Source: Actinostola sp. cb2023
Taxonomy: Eukaryota > Cnidaria > Anthozoa > Actiniaria > Actinostolidae
Length of the DNA: 64,000 nucleotides
Direction: 5' to 3'
Assembly: GCA_033675265.1 (NCBI GenBank)
Contig: JAUJYZ010001058.1
Location: forward strand, 533,501 to 597,500
A program made the translations under genes and the position numbers. Positions 53,128-63,880 of the stretch are shown here, piece by piece (the first letter of the stretch is position 1; each line of letters opens with the position of its first letter). The notes under the pieces were generated by a model. That model ran no database searches and was not told the DNA's origin. It saw only the letters and a list, made by a program, of their open reading frames with translations.

Positions 53128-53130
<3 letters not shown>
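51386..53130. other. No gene recognised
   Basis: AT-rich sequence. The minus-strand frames at 51,576-51,761 and 52,531-52,785 are under 85 codons and show no motif or supporting splice sites. Confidence 0.4.
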
Positions 53131-53162
<32 letters not shown>

Positions 53163-53179
53163 TTAATAATCATATATAC

Positions 53180-53246
<67 letters not shown>

Positions 53247-53248
53247 CT

Positions 53249-53329
<81 letters not shown>

Positions 53330-53330
53330 C
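53131..53330. repeat. (ATA)n/(ACA)n microsatellites
   Basis: Three blocks: (ATA)n, then after a short gap (ATA)n, (ACA)n and (ATA)n again, ending CATCATC. A similar (ATA)n lies at 54,481-54,512. Confidence 0.97.
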
Positions 53331-54479
53331 ATCATCTTATAAGTAATGATTGTGGGAAACATTGAATAAGAAATATGAGCGATAATAGGTTACGACGTTT
53401 CGACATCGTCAGATGTCATTATCAAGTAAATGTAAATGTCAGTGTCAATGCTTAAAGTAACGTTCGAAAATATGTACATATACTAGCCGTTTCTAATAGA
53501 AAGTGAAGTGCTGCGAGTTGAATTAGTTGCAAAATGTAACTGTGAACATTCATTCTATATTTCAGCAAATGATATGATATATTTTAAAGTTCACTTCTAT
53601 GTTTGGGCTTCCTGTGCTTCAATTTGCCCGTCATTTGAAGCAAATAATGAGATTCAAGGAGTTTTAACAGCCGATTGAAAGCCAGCAATTGGCGACACAA
53701 TAGACCTCGACACAATAGACCTCTTTAGCTTCGTATGTAAATTGCCCATTTCAAACCATGTGATGTAAACATGGTGTTCTCTGGAGAATTAGTCCTTTCA
53801 ATATGAACGAATAAATTTCAGAAATATAATAGCCTGCGTAGCCAGGCTGCAGTAGTATTTTTAGTCGAACTTGAAACGGTCGATGTGAGGTAAAATAAAG
53901 TACGCATGTATTCTTATTTACCGTCATCGTAGAACGAACTTTGACGGCTTCTGCTCCATGATTAAATTACCTTGAACATATACCAGTAGATGAATAAAAC
54001 TTAAGAACATCTAGATTTAATATAGATGTGTAGATGACCAGCTATTCGTTTGTTTATCAGTTCTAGCACGATTATCACGGCGAACTTTCATCACCCCCCG
54101 TACACGGCTATAGTAGACAATCTCGCCAAATATTCCTGACTGTATAGTCGCTATGAACATGTCAAGCTTTCGCTTTCTTTTCCGAGTGTAAGTACAATGC
54201 AACCAATAGCTACAAGGAGAACGTATTGTATCATTACCACCGCTGATCATAAGTACCATGTGGATTTCGCAATAACCACGAGGTCATGACCAGTGACGTC
54301 ATACTCAGAATTCCTCAAAGTCTCGAATCAAGCTGGATAATAAAGAGCCCAGTGAAACGCGTCCACACACAACACAGGAAGCCCATGTCCAGATTAGTTT
54401 CGCTGCTCGCTTCGCTCGCAGCAATAAGTTGACTACTAAGGTGACAAGAATGTTAAACAAACAACTTGGCCCTAATTGA

Positions 54480-54514
<35 letters not shown>

Positions 54515-54945
54515 TTAATTAAGAAACGAACTTTCCAAATAAAAGAAAGGAAGAAAGGAAGAAAGGAAGAAGAAAAAGAATGGAAAGAAACTAAAACACG
54601 GACAAACAAACAATAAGCAAATAAACAAAACAAATAAAAAAGAGAGAAGTACCAGCAAAGTTTTACGTATTTACGATGAAACAAAACCCATAATGTCACC
54701 AACACCCACTGAACCTGTTTCAGTTCTTCAGTCCTAGTCACGCTTTGCATTGTTTCCCGTCGTCCCTAATTCTTCCGGCCGGTGAATATAACAGGGTTCT
54801 CATCTTACTGTAACACTATTTCTAGCCAGTTATCAGATTTAACGTCACACTGTATTCCATCCACCCCCAATCAAGTCATGTTCTTGAGTACTTTCCGGCC
54901 GTCTCTCTGTATATACTGCATGGTTGAATACCTTATGAGACGGGA
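53331..54945. other. Intergenic, 5' of the first Kir gene
   Basis: No coding sequence recognised. Contains an (ATA)n tract at 54,481-54,512 and an AAAGGAAG-rich purine stretch at 54,540-54,600. The Kir promoter presumably lies within the last several hundred bases, but I see no TATA element placed convincingly. Confidence 0.4.
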
Positions 54946-54947
54946 AA

Positions 54948-56417
54948 ATGTTAAAACACGCTAACGGAAGTACTTCTAACCTTGCAGAAAAGCAAAGAAA
55001 ACACCTTCGTCTTGTTGAATCATGTAGCACATATGATCTCGATAGAGACGATCACTACCAAATGAACAACGTAGGATCTACCAACCACGCTGTTCAAGAT
55101 GGCGAAGATGACAATAGTGCTAGCAGAAATCGAATCGAGCATATTAAGAAGAAAAAGCGAAGCAAGCTACGACGCGTACTTTCAAGGTACAAAATTAAGA
55201 AGCCACGACTTGTGAGTAAACATGGGGGGCTCAAAGTCGTCGCCACTGACGTTCACCAAAAACAGAGCATGTACGTATCGGATATGTTTACAACAATGAT
55301 TGATGCCAAATGGCACTGGATATTATTAATCTTTGTGACAGCATACATGGGAAGTTGGCTTCTATTTGGTGGCCTTTGGTCCATATTAGAATACATATAC
55401 GGTGCGAACTATTGTGTTGATAATGTGGATTCGTTCACTACTGCTTTCTTGTTCTCCTTGGAGACACAGACAACTATTGGATATGGTGGACGGCAGATCA
55501 CGCCCAAATGTCCCGAAGCCATCATTTTACTAAACCTACAATCTCTGTTTGGTTGTTTTCTCAATGCATTCATTCTAGGATTGATATTCGCGAGGCTTTC
55601 TCGTCCGCGCAACCGAGCGGGTACGATTATGTTCTCCAACAAGGCTGTCATTGCAGTTCGCGATGGCAAAATGTGTCTGATGTTTCGAGTAGGCGATGTT
55701 CGTAAAAGTCAAATCCTAGACTGTCATATACGAGTTCAACTCTTCAGGACACGGACCACTAAGGAGGGACTAATTCTACCGTTCTATCAACAAGATTTAA
55801 AAGTAGGAATAGACTGGAACGATGAACAATCTTATGGAAACAGCACAATTTTCCTCATACTACCCCTCACAGTCATTCACGTGATTGACGAGGAAAGTCC
55901 ATTTTTCACAATGAGTCCATCGGAACTCTCCGAGAGTGACTTCGAGCTGGTAGCCATTATGGAAGGCACTATTGAAGCAACTGGTCTTTTAACACAGGCA
56001 AAGACATCATACGTTGGTGATGAAATCATGTGGGGATTCGAATTGAAAGGTACTATGGGCAGCTCGAGTTGGAAGGGTGGACGATATCGGGTGGATTTTT
56101 CCCAGTTCCACAATTTCATTCCCGTTGACACTCCACGTGTTTCCGCTTTAGAATTCTACGAGGGGAAACTCTACCCACCCTCCCACCGTAGTTCGGCTAT
56201 AAACGGCTCTCAATCAAGCGACGAGGTATTTTCAGATGTACTGCGAGAAGAAGTTGCGGTACAAACGGACGACAACTCTGGAGACGAAGTAGTGGAAAAA
56301 TGGGAAGTGAGACAGAGGAAGTCAACGTCAGTGAAAGAAGATAGGAACGGGCCTATGCAATTCGCAACCAATCCAGGCTATGTTGAAGGAGATGATTCTG
56401 ATGTGCTATTTGTATGA
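54948..56417 (+). CDS. Inward-rectifier K+ channel (Kir), uninterrupted 489 aa
   Basis: A Kir-family potassium channel subunit, expected to form plasma-membrane tetramers that set resting potential under PIP2 control. M1 lies at about 124-148 (WHWILLIFVTAYMGSWLLFG). The pore helix and filter TIGYG are at 176-180, preceded by Glu172. Cys156 and Cys188 match the conserved extracellular disulfide. M2 lies at about 191-215. Position 206 in FGCFLNAFILG, the rectification controller, is Asn, as in weakly rectifying Kir1.1. RLSRPRNR (216-223) is the PIP2-binding basic segment, followed by the immunoglobulin-like cytoplasmic domain (EGTIEATGLLTQ G-loop). The N-terminal tail of about 120 residues is long and has a KKKKRSKLRRVLSRYKIKK cluster. 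The C terminus DVLFV fits a class II PDZ ligand. The coding region has no intron, unlike its neighbour. Start chosen as the first in-frame Met, in a favourable gggaaaATG context. Confidence 0.95.
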   Translation: MLKHANGSTSNLAEKQRKHLRLVESCSTYDLDRDDHYQMNNVGSTNHAVQDGEDDNSASRNRIEHIKKKKRSKLRRVLSRYKIKKPRLVSKHGGLKVVATDVHQKQSMYVSDMFTTMIDAKWHWILLIFVTAYMGSWLLFGGLWSILEYIYGANYCVDNVDSFTTAFLFSLETQTTIGYGGRQITPKCPEAIILLNLQSLFGCFLNAFILGLIFARLSRPRNRAGTIMFSNKAVIAVRDGKMCLMFRVGDVRKSQILDCHIRVQLFRTRTTKEGLILPFYQQDLKVGIDWNDEQSYGNSTIFLILPLTVIHVIDEESPFFTMSPSELSESDFELVAIMEGTIEATGLLTQAKTSYVGDEIMWGFELKGTMGSSSWKGGRYRVDFSQFHNFIPVDTPRVSALEFYEGKLYPPSHRSSAINGSQSSDEVFSDVLREEVAVQTDDNSGDEVVEKWEVRQRKSTSVKEDRNGPMQFATNPGYVEGDDSDVLFV

Positions 56418-57060
56418 TTCAAAATTGAATTTGTTTGCGCCTGCAATTGACCTCACCTGGCCTCTTGGAAACTCTTGTCATCTCTTCCGCCATATTCTGT
56501 CACCACGAAGTTCAATCTTGATCGAACCGGAACATCACTGTCTAGCTGTTGTACCACCCGTGTTCGAGCCCATGATGCCTTGCGCCAATATTTAATTTTG
56601 TATACATATCAGTGCTGAAACATGATATAGAACACAGTCTGTATTGTTTTTTGGTTCAAATCGACCCCAAATCATTCAGCATTTGTGCACGCAAGGCGTC
56701 ATGGGTTCGAACACAGGGTCTCTCGCTAGGTCTCTCGCAGCTATATGACAAAAGTTGCAAGGTGCAAGCTGACTGGATGGGAGTTTCGTCGATTGTGTGA
56801 TCTTTGAAAATCATGGGGAAAAACTGATGAAAAACTCATTTGCAGTAATATATACATTTTTATTTAGATGAAATTTGAACACAGTAATTACTACAAGGAA
56901 ATCAGTACCAGGATCTCGAAGATCGACTAGTGAGTTTACAAAGGAGTGTACTACGGGAAATCTTATGACAACCATCGAGACAAAACAGCAACATTATTAT
57001 TATTAGCAAATATCCTATGGAATTTTACGCTCGCCACAAAGCGGCTGTATTCGCAGGCTA
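56418..57060. other. 3' flank of the first Kir gene; no other gene seen
   Basis: Probable 3' UTR and intergenic DNA. A canonical AATAAA within the first few hundred bases was not found. Small frames show no motif. Confidence 0.4.
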
Positions 57061-57061
57061 A

Positions 57062-57128
57062 TGTGTCATACGCTCTCGCTTCCTCCACAATGACGGAGAT
57101 TGTGGAGGAAGCGAGAGCGTGTGACACA
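57062..57128. repeat. Perfect-looking hairpin, 30-bp arms
   Basis: TGTGTCA.ACGCTCTCGCTTCC and TCCACAAT are reverse-complemented after a seven-base loop (GACGGAG), with one mismatch. In RNA this would be a stable stem. It may be the remnant of an inverted-repeat transposon. Confidence 0.85.
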
Positions 57129-57656
57129 CGAGCCGTCTGAAAATCAGGCTACTTTTAAACCCCCCTCCAAAAAAATTGACGACACAATTTTGATAGATAA
57201 GCACTAATCGTTGCGCACGTAAAGCAATAATCCCACTCGAATACTATATAATCAATGATATCAGCGGCGCCATTCTAGCTGTAGTTAATTTGCTACGAAG
57301 TCTACTATGAATATTCAGAAGAATAAACGATGATTGTGTTGAGGAAATTTCAAACGAAACGTTTTCGTGGCTGCAGATCGTTTGGCCGGAAATAACTGCA
57401 ATGAAATACTTGAATAAATGAAGGATTGAATGAAAGAAATAAAGGACAACTATAGTAAAAGACTGGATGACGCACAAAAAGAACAAATTAAAAAAGGACG
57501 AGGACTGGAAAAGAAAGAAAGAAAGAAAATAAGATCAACGACGACTAATCAAACTTGCATAGCAAATAAAAGCTTCTTCAGTGATGACCGACAAATGTCT
57601 GGTGCCACGATTACAGTTGAAGTCATTGAAGAATTCAGTAATTACGACTCTCCTTA

Positions 57657-58113
57657 AAGTGCCTATCACCCCTGTGAGATTCTTTCAAAAATCTATTCAA
57701 TATACGCTGAATAGTTGGTGGGTTCAGTATTTTGTGATTTGAACCTTGCGTTTATGAGTTATAGAGGTTTGAAATCTCAATATGCAAATTTGATGACGTC
57801 AACCCAGGAATTTGCCATAACTTATTTAGACTTTTTCAAGAAGAGCTTATTTTTTGAAATGGGGAAAAAGTTATAAAATCATTCATAAAGACTGTGAAAA
57901 TATTCTGTAAGTTTTCAAATGTCAATAATCAGCACAAGGGCGTTTTTGTATAATAAATGAAGTCTTAGTAGACGTCATCAAATTTGCATATTGAGATTTC
58001 AAACCTCTATAACTCATAAACGCAAGGTTCAAATCACAAAATACTGAACCCACCAACTATTCAGCATATATTGAATAGATTTTTAAAACAATCTCACAGG
58101 GGTGATAGGCACT
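57657..58113. mobile_element. TTAA-flanked MITE with ~150-bp inverted ends
   Basis: The ends are AGTGCCTATCACCCCTGTGA and its reverse complement, each next to TTAA (57,653-57,656 and 58,114-58,117). Arms run on for some 150 bp with few mismatches (CTCATAAACGCAAGGTTCAA, AATTTGCATATTGAGATTTC). TTAA duplication points to piggyBac-type mobilisation. Non-coding. Confidence 0.75.
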
Positions 58114-58973
58114 TTAATAGATGTGCTTTAAGATGCCTTAAAAGCTTTTTAATTGGAAGTCTTTGATACTGGCTAATGGGTTTTAACTATGGAATGTAGA
58201 ATTACTGGAATTGTATTTGTTGATTTGTTCAGAAAAATAAAAGACCTGTTTTGAAGTGCGTCCGTCCGTACCTTAGTTCAAGCCTTTTCGTACTTTTAAT
58301 TACTGGGCGCCTGCCAACATATGCATGTTTCTCGATGAAACTATCACCCAAGATGCCCGCCAAGATGGCCCTCTTGGTCGAACCTTTACGACCACCTATA
58401 TCAGTAACGGCACGCCAGTTAAGTCTACCCCCCCCCCCCCCCTAGGTTGTTATGACCAAGACGACTACATAAAGTACTCTGATACCAGTCTCCTCCCCTG
58501 AAATGCGAAATTTAGTAAATGTCTAGCTACTGAGCACTGGGAGCGAATCCTTTTTAAAACAATTCACTACTCGTAAGAATGGAATCACTGGATACATTGT
58601 ACATTGTACCTAACAAGCTGTACTACTACTACTACTAATAATACGTCGGCTTTATTCACCTGATTCACCAATTCATTGTGCCAAAGTGCGGGCTTCCTGT
58701 GGTAGAAGAACCAAAATGGAATAATTCGGGAAAAGGTCAACCTTATCTTTACTTGAGACACCAAATTTATAATAGAAAGAAAAATTAAATTTATGATCAA
58801 GAAATCATTATTTATTCAGTTTTCCGGTCCGGTATCGTCGCATGGTACGCATGGTCTTCCTGCATTTCCGATGAATGCGATGGACTGAAACCGAGTTACA
58901 ACATATTGATAGTATTGATAGGCGGATTTTATTCAAGTATTTTACTAAAGTATTTCCAATAATATTACTGACT

Positions 58974-61900
58974 ATGAGCGATCTTACGGATAAGCTAATT
59001 AACACTGAAGTACACCCTAGCTACCATTCTACTAATAACGGTCAAGAACATCCTCGTTTTCACGCTTTCAGACCACTTCAACAAAGACACGAAGGCAGGG
59101 TACTCATGGAAGTACCTCCAGAATCGCCATCTGCGAACTTTATTCAGCCAGTTTATTCTGGACAGTTCTGCAATACAAGAAACAGATTGGTGAACAAGAA
59201 TGGTAATTTGAAAGTTAAAGCTATGAAGGTCCCTGACAAGACAAGGCTTTATTTGGCTGATCTGTTCACGACGGCCGTTGATCTAAGGTGGAAATGGGTG
59301 ATTGCACTGTTCTGTGTGTCATATGTTGTTTCATGGATTTTCTTTGGTACTTTGTGGTGGTTGATGGTTGTGTGGAGAGGAAAAGGTGTTTGTGTTTCAG
59401 AGGTAAGTCATTCGAAACAAAGCACAATCGTATTTATAAAAAGAAAACAAAGGTTTCTTGATCATGCAAGTCACATCAGGATGATTGAACAATTGTGTAT
59501 TTAATTAAGCTTATAATGCTAACTGTATTTTTAAGCTTTTAAATTTAAGTCACTCTTTTTTCTGAATAGCAAAAAAAAATTGAATATTAATCACCTGAAA
59601 TGTAATCCATGTAATCTATTAATAATTAAATATATAACTTAACTGAGAAAGAGAAATGGAAAAACATTTGAAGAACATGTCCCTGCATGTTAACTCTAAT
59701 TTGCCTTGCTTTATTGATCTTCCAGCATTTTAATGCTATATGGAGCATATATAAATAATATGCTTTGTCACATTCCTTTGAGTGATTGTGGAACATATAT
59801 TACATGCTGTGGTGCACCATACTGATCAATAAGTGTAATTGCCTCACCTACAGTACAATTCAATACTGTACATTAATATATTCTCACTGAAGATACATCA
59901 ACACAAAAGAAACTTAGATGACCAAATGAACCTCCAGAGGGAAGAGCTTTTAGTAGTTTCAAACTTAACGACATAATCTGTCAGCTGTGTTATTTACTGT
60001 CATTATGATTTATATCAGTACCTCAAGGTACATGTAGTTATAACAAGCCTATATTGCTTCAAAAGCAATGATGTTTCGGCCCATGCACGTTTCTATTGGT
60101 TGCATTTGCAATTAAAAATGCAGATGTGTTTGGGGAGAGGGGTGATGGGAAAATTGTCTGTACTGATCACGTGATGTAGTTACATTGGTCAGTGGTTTAG
60201 GATTTTTCTCTTGTGTTATAAAAGTACTGTTCTATTGATTTTTTAGAGACAATTTCTCTTGCATGCTTCGTTGTCATGTCCTTTTGAAACTGAAGTGAAA
60301 CTAGTGAAAATATATCATAATGGAATACGTTTGTGATTTCAAGTGCACATGAAAAGAATTTAAACAACGCCTTCAATTTGATCGTAAAGATATAAGACAG
60401 TGCTGTTTCGGACCAATCAGAGAGAGCCGTTCTCACAGTAATTTGCATATCCTCAGTTTTCTTTCGTAACGTGATAAGAAAGCCGCATATGATTGGATGT
60501 GATCCAACACTATGACAGCTAATTGACAGGCAGTGCTGGTAGAATTATGGTAATGAGAAACCAAAAGGCCGAAACAATAATGCAGTTAAAGGGGGACTAG
60601 TATGTAAATCGCTCAAAGTTTGATTTAGCTGAAACTTCACTGAAATAATCTCAAAGACCCATACAATCACAGGTTAATTTTTTTCAAAAAAATTCCAATG
60701 GGAAGTAATACATTTTTATGAATCTTTAGAGGTGTCAGTGACGTCACTTACCTGTTTTAGCAAATATAAATAAAGAAAGTCCTATTCTCTAGGCAGATAT
60801 TCATAGAACTCGGTAATTGAAGTAATTACAATGTAGCTTTGACTTTGTAAATAAAACTTGTGATTGGAGAATAAAGCAAATTTTGTATCAATAACTAATG
60901 ACTTCATGTGGTCACGTGATCACTTTAACCCTTAAAATGAAGTTAAGTATAGTATAGTTGTCCTAGTGTTTTCTATCATTGTGCCAAGTTTTGTCTAGTT
61001 ACCTCTAGTCACCAATGTTTAAATGTCAAAAAAACTTTTTTCGTTTTTAATCTCCTGACCCAGGCCTTAATTAATAACTACCTTGAGACCAGATGTCATT
61101 GTAATACAACACTCTAGCTAGTTTTAAAACCCATCCTAAATTGGATTGGATTAATTATGGTCTCAATAATTTCCTGTCCTTTCCCCTCCTCTCCCCCTCC
61201 CCGATAAAACAATAAGGAATATTTTAATTTATTCAGAGGAGGCAGAATTTACATATGATTGTTTTGCTCAAAAAGTGTAGTGATTGGATAGCAATGAATG
61301 ACAATGTATTTTCATAACCATTAATAAAATGGTTCCATTTTTTCTTCTGTTTGCAGATGGATGACTGGACGACAGCGTTCCTGTTCTCTATTGAAACTCA
61401 ACAAACCATTGGTTATGGGTCTCGTGCAATAAGTCCAAAGTGTTTTGAAGGTATTATGTTATTACAGATCCAATCTATTCTAGGCATATTCCTGGATGCT
61501 TTCTTGCTTGGCCTAACATTTGCCAAAATCTCTCGACCTCGAGAAAGAGCCAGAACAATAAAGTTTTCCAAATCTGCCACCATAGCATTAAGAGATAACA
61601 AGATGTGTTTGATGTTTAGAGTGGGAGATATCAGAAAAAGCCAAATTGTTGAGGCTCATATACGAGCTCAGATATTTAGACAACTCAAAACTACAGAAGG
61701 CAAAGAGTTACCATTTTACCAGCAAGATTTAAGACTTTGTTACGACTGGAGAAACTGTGACTACGACGATAACAGATATCAAGTTTTTCTCATGTTACCA
61801 TTAGTGATCATTCATATTATCGACAAACATAGTCCATTTTATGAAATCACTCCAGAAAAGTTGAAACAAGAAGACTTTGAGATTGTCGTTGTGTTAGATG

Positions 61901-62163
61901 GAATGGTTGAAGCAACTGGTATGAATACACAACCTAAGTCCTCGTATTTAAATGATGAGATTCTGTGGGGATTTGATTTTGAGAATGTCTTAGAAGAAGA
62001 CCAACACAGCAAAGACCATTACTGGGTTGACTTTTCAAAGTTTGATAGTGTGAAGAGGGTTGAAATGCCAAATTGTTCACCAAAGGAATTTTATGAACAG
62101 CTCCACCTCAGATCCAATAGTAGTGTCAATTCAGAAAACATTTTACCAGGACAGTACATATGA
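58974..62163 (+). CDS. Inward-rectifier K+ channel (Kir), two exons, ~411 aa
   Basis: Second Kir paralogue. Exon 1 spans 58,974-59,402 (143 codons, donor GAG|GTAAGT) and exon 2 spans 61,357-62,163 (acceptor TTTGCAG), joined in phase 0 as CVSE-MDDW. M1 is at about 107-131 (WKWVIALFCVSYVVSWIFFG) and the filter TIGYG at 160-164. Disulfide cysteines are 140 and 172. M2 position 190 in LGIFLDAFLLG is Asp, the strong-rectifier residue, and the cytoplasmic VEAHIRAQ carries the Glu that matches Kir2.1 Glu224. KISRPRER is the PIP2 segment and DGMVEATGMNTQ the G-loop. I chose ATG 58,974 (actATGa context) over an in-frame ATG at 58,875, which would add 33 residues. It lies 2.5 kb downstream of the first Kir in the same direction, a tandem duplicate. 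Confidence 0.93.
59403..61356 (+). other. Intron of the second Kir gene
   Basis: 1,954 bp, GTAAGT to TTTGCAG. AT-rich. Contains GGCCCATGCACGTTTC near 60,080 and a region near 60,590-60,745 (AAAGGGGGACTAGTATGTAA to GTGACGTCACTTACC) that looks like half of a TTAA-type MITE. No coding sequence seen. Confidence 0.7.
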
Positions 62164-62566
62164 AAGCAAAGTCTTCACATGTAACTGTAAGTATCCATTC
62201 AAAGGAAACTTATATTTGATTATTGAGGAATTATTCTTTAATCTAAAAATTGGTACTTTTAGGAATTTGCATGCTTTCAATCAACACTTTTATAAGTTCC
62301 TGTGCAGTCAAATCGGCGACAACGTTTTCTGAAATGACTGTATACAGATGAAATAGCTTTCAAATCCAACACTTCCATGTATGTCTTCACACGCAGCTCA
62401 TAGTGCAAATAATTACCCAATTTTTCAAAGATCTTCAAATTACTATGTAATGTAGCTTTATAGTGTTTATCAGAGTTTTACAATTATTTAATAATAAATT
62501 ATTATATACATGTATCTTTAATAGGGAGAGCAGACATGTACATGTAGATTTTTACATTTGTTTTAG

Positions 62567-62572
62567 AATAAA
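62567..62572 (+). terminator. Polyadenylation signal of the second Kir gene
   Basis: AATAAA about 400 nt after the stop, with a second AATAAA at about 62,580 and a T/G-rich stretch beyond. Confidence 0.55.
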
Positions 62573-62635
62573 AAGGCATAATAAAGTGATTGATTGATTT
62601 GTATTTTATTGTATTCACATAGTTTTAAGCAATAC

Positions 62636-63070
62636 TGGTTTTGATGACCCTTGAACAAAACTGTTTTGTTGGAATTATGGATGGATGTGTACTGAATAGT
62701 ATTGAAGTATGTAGTTCATGCAGTGTCATATTTAGACGAGGTGGTGCCTTGAACAGAACTGTTTTGTTGGAATTATGGATGGATGTGTACTGAATAGTAT
62801 TGAAGTATGTAGTTCATGCAGTGTCATATTTAGACAAGGTGGTGCCTTGAACAAAACTGTTTTGTTGGAATTATGGATGGATGTGTACTGAATAGTATTG
62901 AAGTATGTAGTTCATGCAGTGTCATATTTAGACAGGTGGTGTGAACAAACTGTTTTAGACAAGGTGGTGCCTTGAACAAAACTGTTTTGTTGGAATTATG
63001 GATGGATGTGTACTGAATAGTATTGAAGTATGTAGTTCATGCAGTGTCATATTTAGACAAGGTGGTGCTG
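62636..63070. repeat. ~98-bp tandem, about 4 copies, 3' of the Kir gene
   Basis: Units of CTTGAACAAAACTGTTTTGT, TGGAATTATGGATGGATGTG, TACTGAATAGTATTGAAGTA and TGTAGTTCATGCAGTGTCAT with very few differences. One junction (62,935-62,965) is scrambled by a partial unit. Confidence 0.95.
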
Positions 63071-63231
63071 GAATGAACATGCTGTAACTACATTCTTGGT
63101 AATATGTCAGTACTGTTCTATTTCATGTACGCTGTAGAGTGATGGTTTAAACTAGTGGTATATAAGATTAGTTATTTGAAGTGTTGGTAAGCAGTGCCTG
63201 ATTGTAAGGCTGGTACCGTGTGGTCTGAGAT

Positions 63232-63702
63232 TACCGTAAATCTTCTATTAAGCGCCCCCCTCAAATAAGCACCTCCCCTCTATTAAACGCCCCCCTTTGG
63301 AGCCGTTTTGTACTAAGCGCCCCTCTCTAATAAGCACCCCCCTCTAAAAAGCGCCCCCTCTAATAAGCGAGGAAGTTGACATTGAGACCTGAAATATCGC
63401 TTCTGAAATACTGCTTTCTTGTCTTTATGATGTACGTACGGTACATTAACTTTTGTTTGAGTCATACCTTAATTTCAGCGATTATCTGACATACCATTGT
63501 GTTACATTTCATATTGGCTTCGTTTCTCCGTACTAAGTTGATAATAAAGTTTATGAAATACGGAAAGAGAATCTGAGTGTTTGGTTTAGGAAATTAAATA
63601 AGCGCCCCTCTCTATTAAGCGCCCCGCTCTTCTGATAAGCGCCCCCCTAAGACCTCCAAAATTTAATAAGCGCTCCGGGCGCTTAATAGAAGATTTACGG
63701 TA
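63232..63702. mobile_element. TACCGTA-terminus element (AATCTTC type)
   Basis: The ends TACCGTAAATCTTCTATTAA then GCGCCC and GGGCGC then TTAATAGAAGATTTACGGTA are inverted. Several internal AATAAGCGCCCC phrases repeat. Same superfamily shape as the 43.0, 45.6 and 46.6 kb elements. TA at both ends is compatible with Tc1/mariner-type insertion. Non-coding. Confidence 0.75.
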
Positions 63703-63775
63703 TGCACTAAAAAACTGGCTAAATTACAACTGCTACACACAAGTTAGATAATCCAACTAGTAGACAATCTTCACT

Positions 63776-63845
63776 TATTTCATTTCATCTCAGAATTATG
63801 TAAGAGCATGTTGACTTTGTGTAGCACTCCTAAAACTATTTATTT
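63776..63845. repeat. Dispersed element end, copy B
   Basis: Reverse complement of the sequence at 6,688-6,750 (TGTGTAGCACTCCTAAAACT), followed by a TTTA-rich tail. Two copies 57 kb apart in opposite orientation indicate a short retroposon. Confidence 0.6.
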
Positions 63846-63860
63846 ATTTATTTGTTTTAT

Positions 63861-63866
63861 TTTATT
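63861..63866 (-). terminator. Polyadenylation signal of the right-edge gene
   Basis: On the minus strand AATAAA lies 15-20 nt after the TAG stop at 63,881-63,883, within overlapping AATAAAATAAAA. Confidence 0.5.
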
Positions 63867-63880
63867 TAAGTGATAACAAG

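Noticed and set aside
55409..56131. Minus-strand frames opposite the first Kir gene
   Set aside because: Shadows of a strongly conserved plus-strand coding region.
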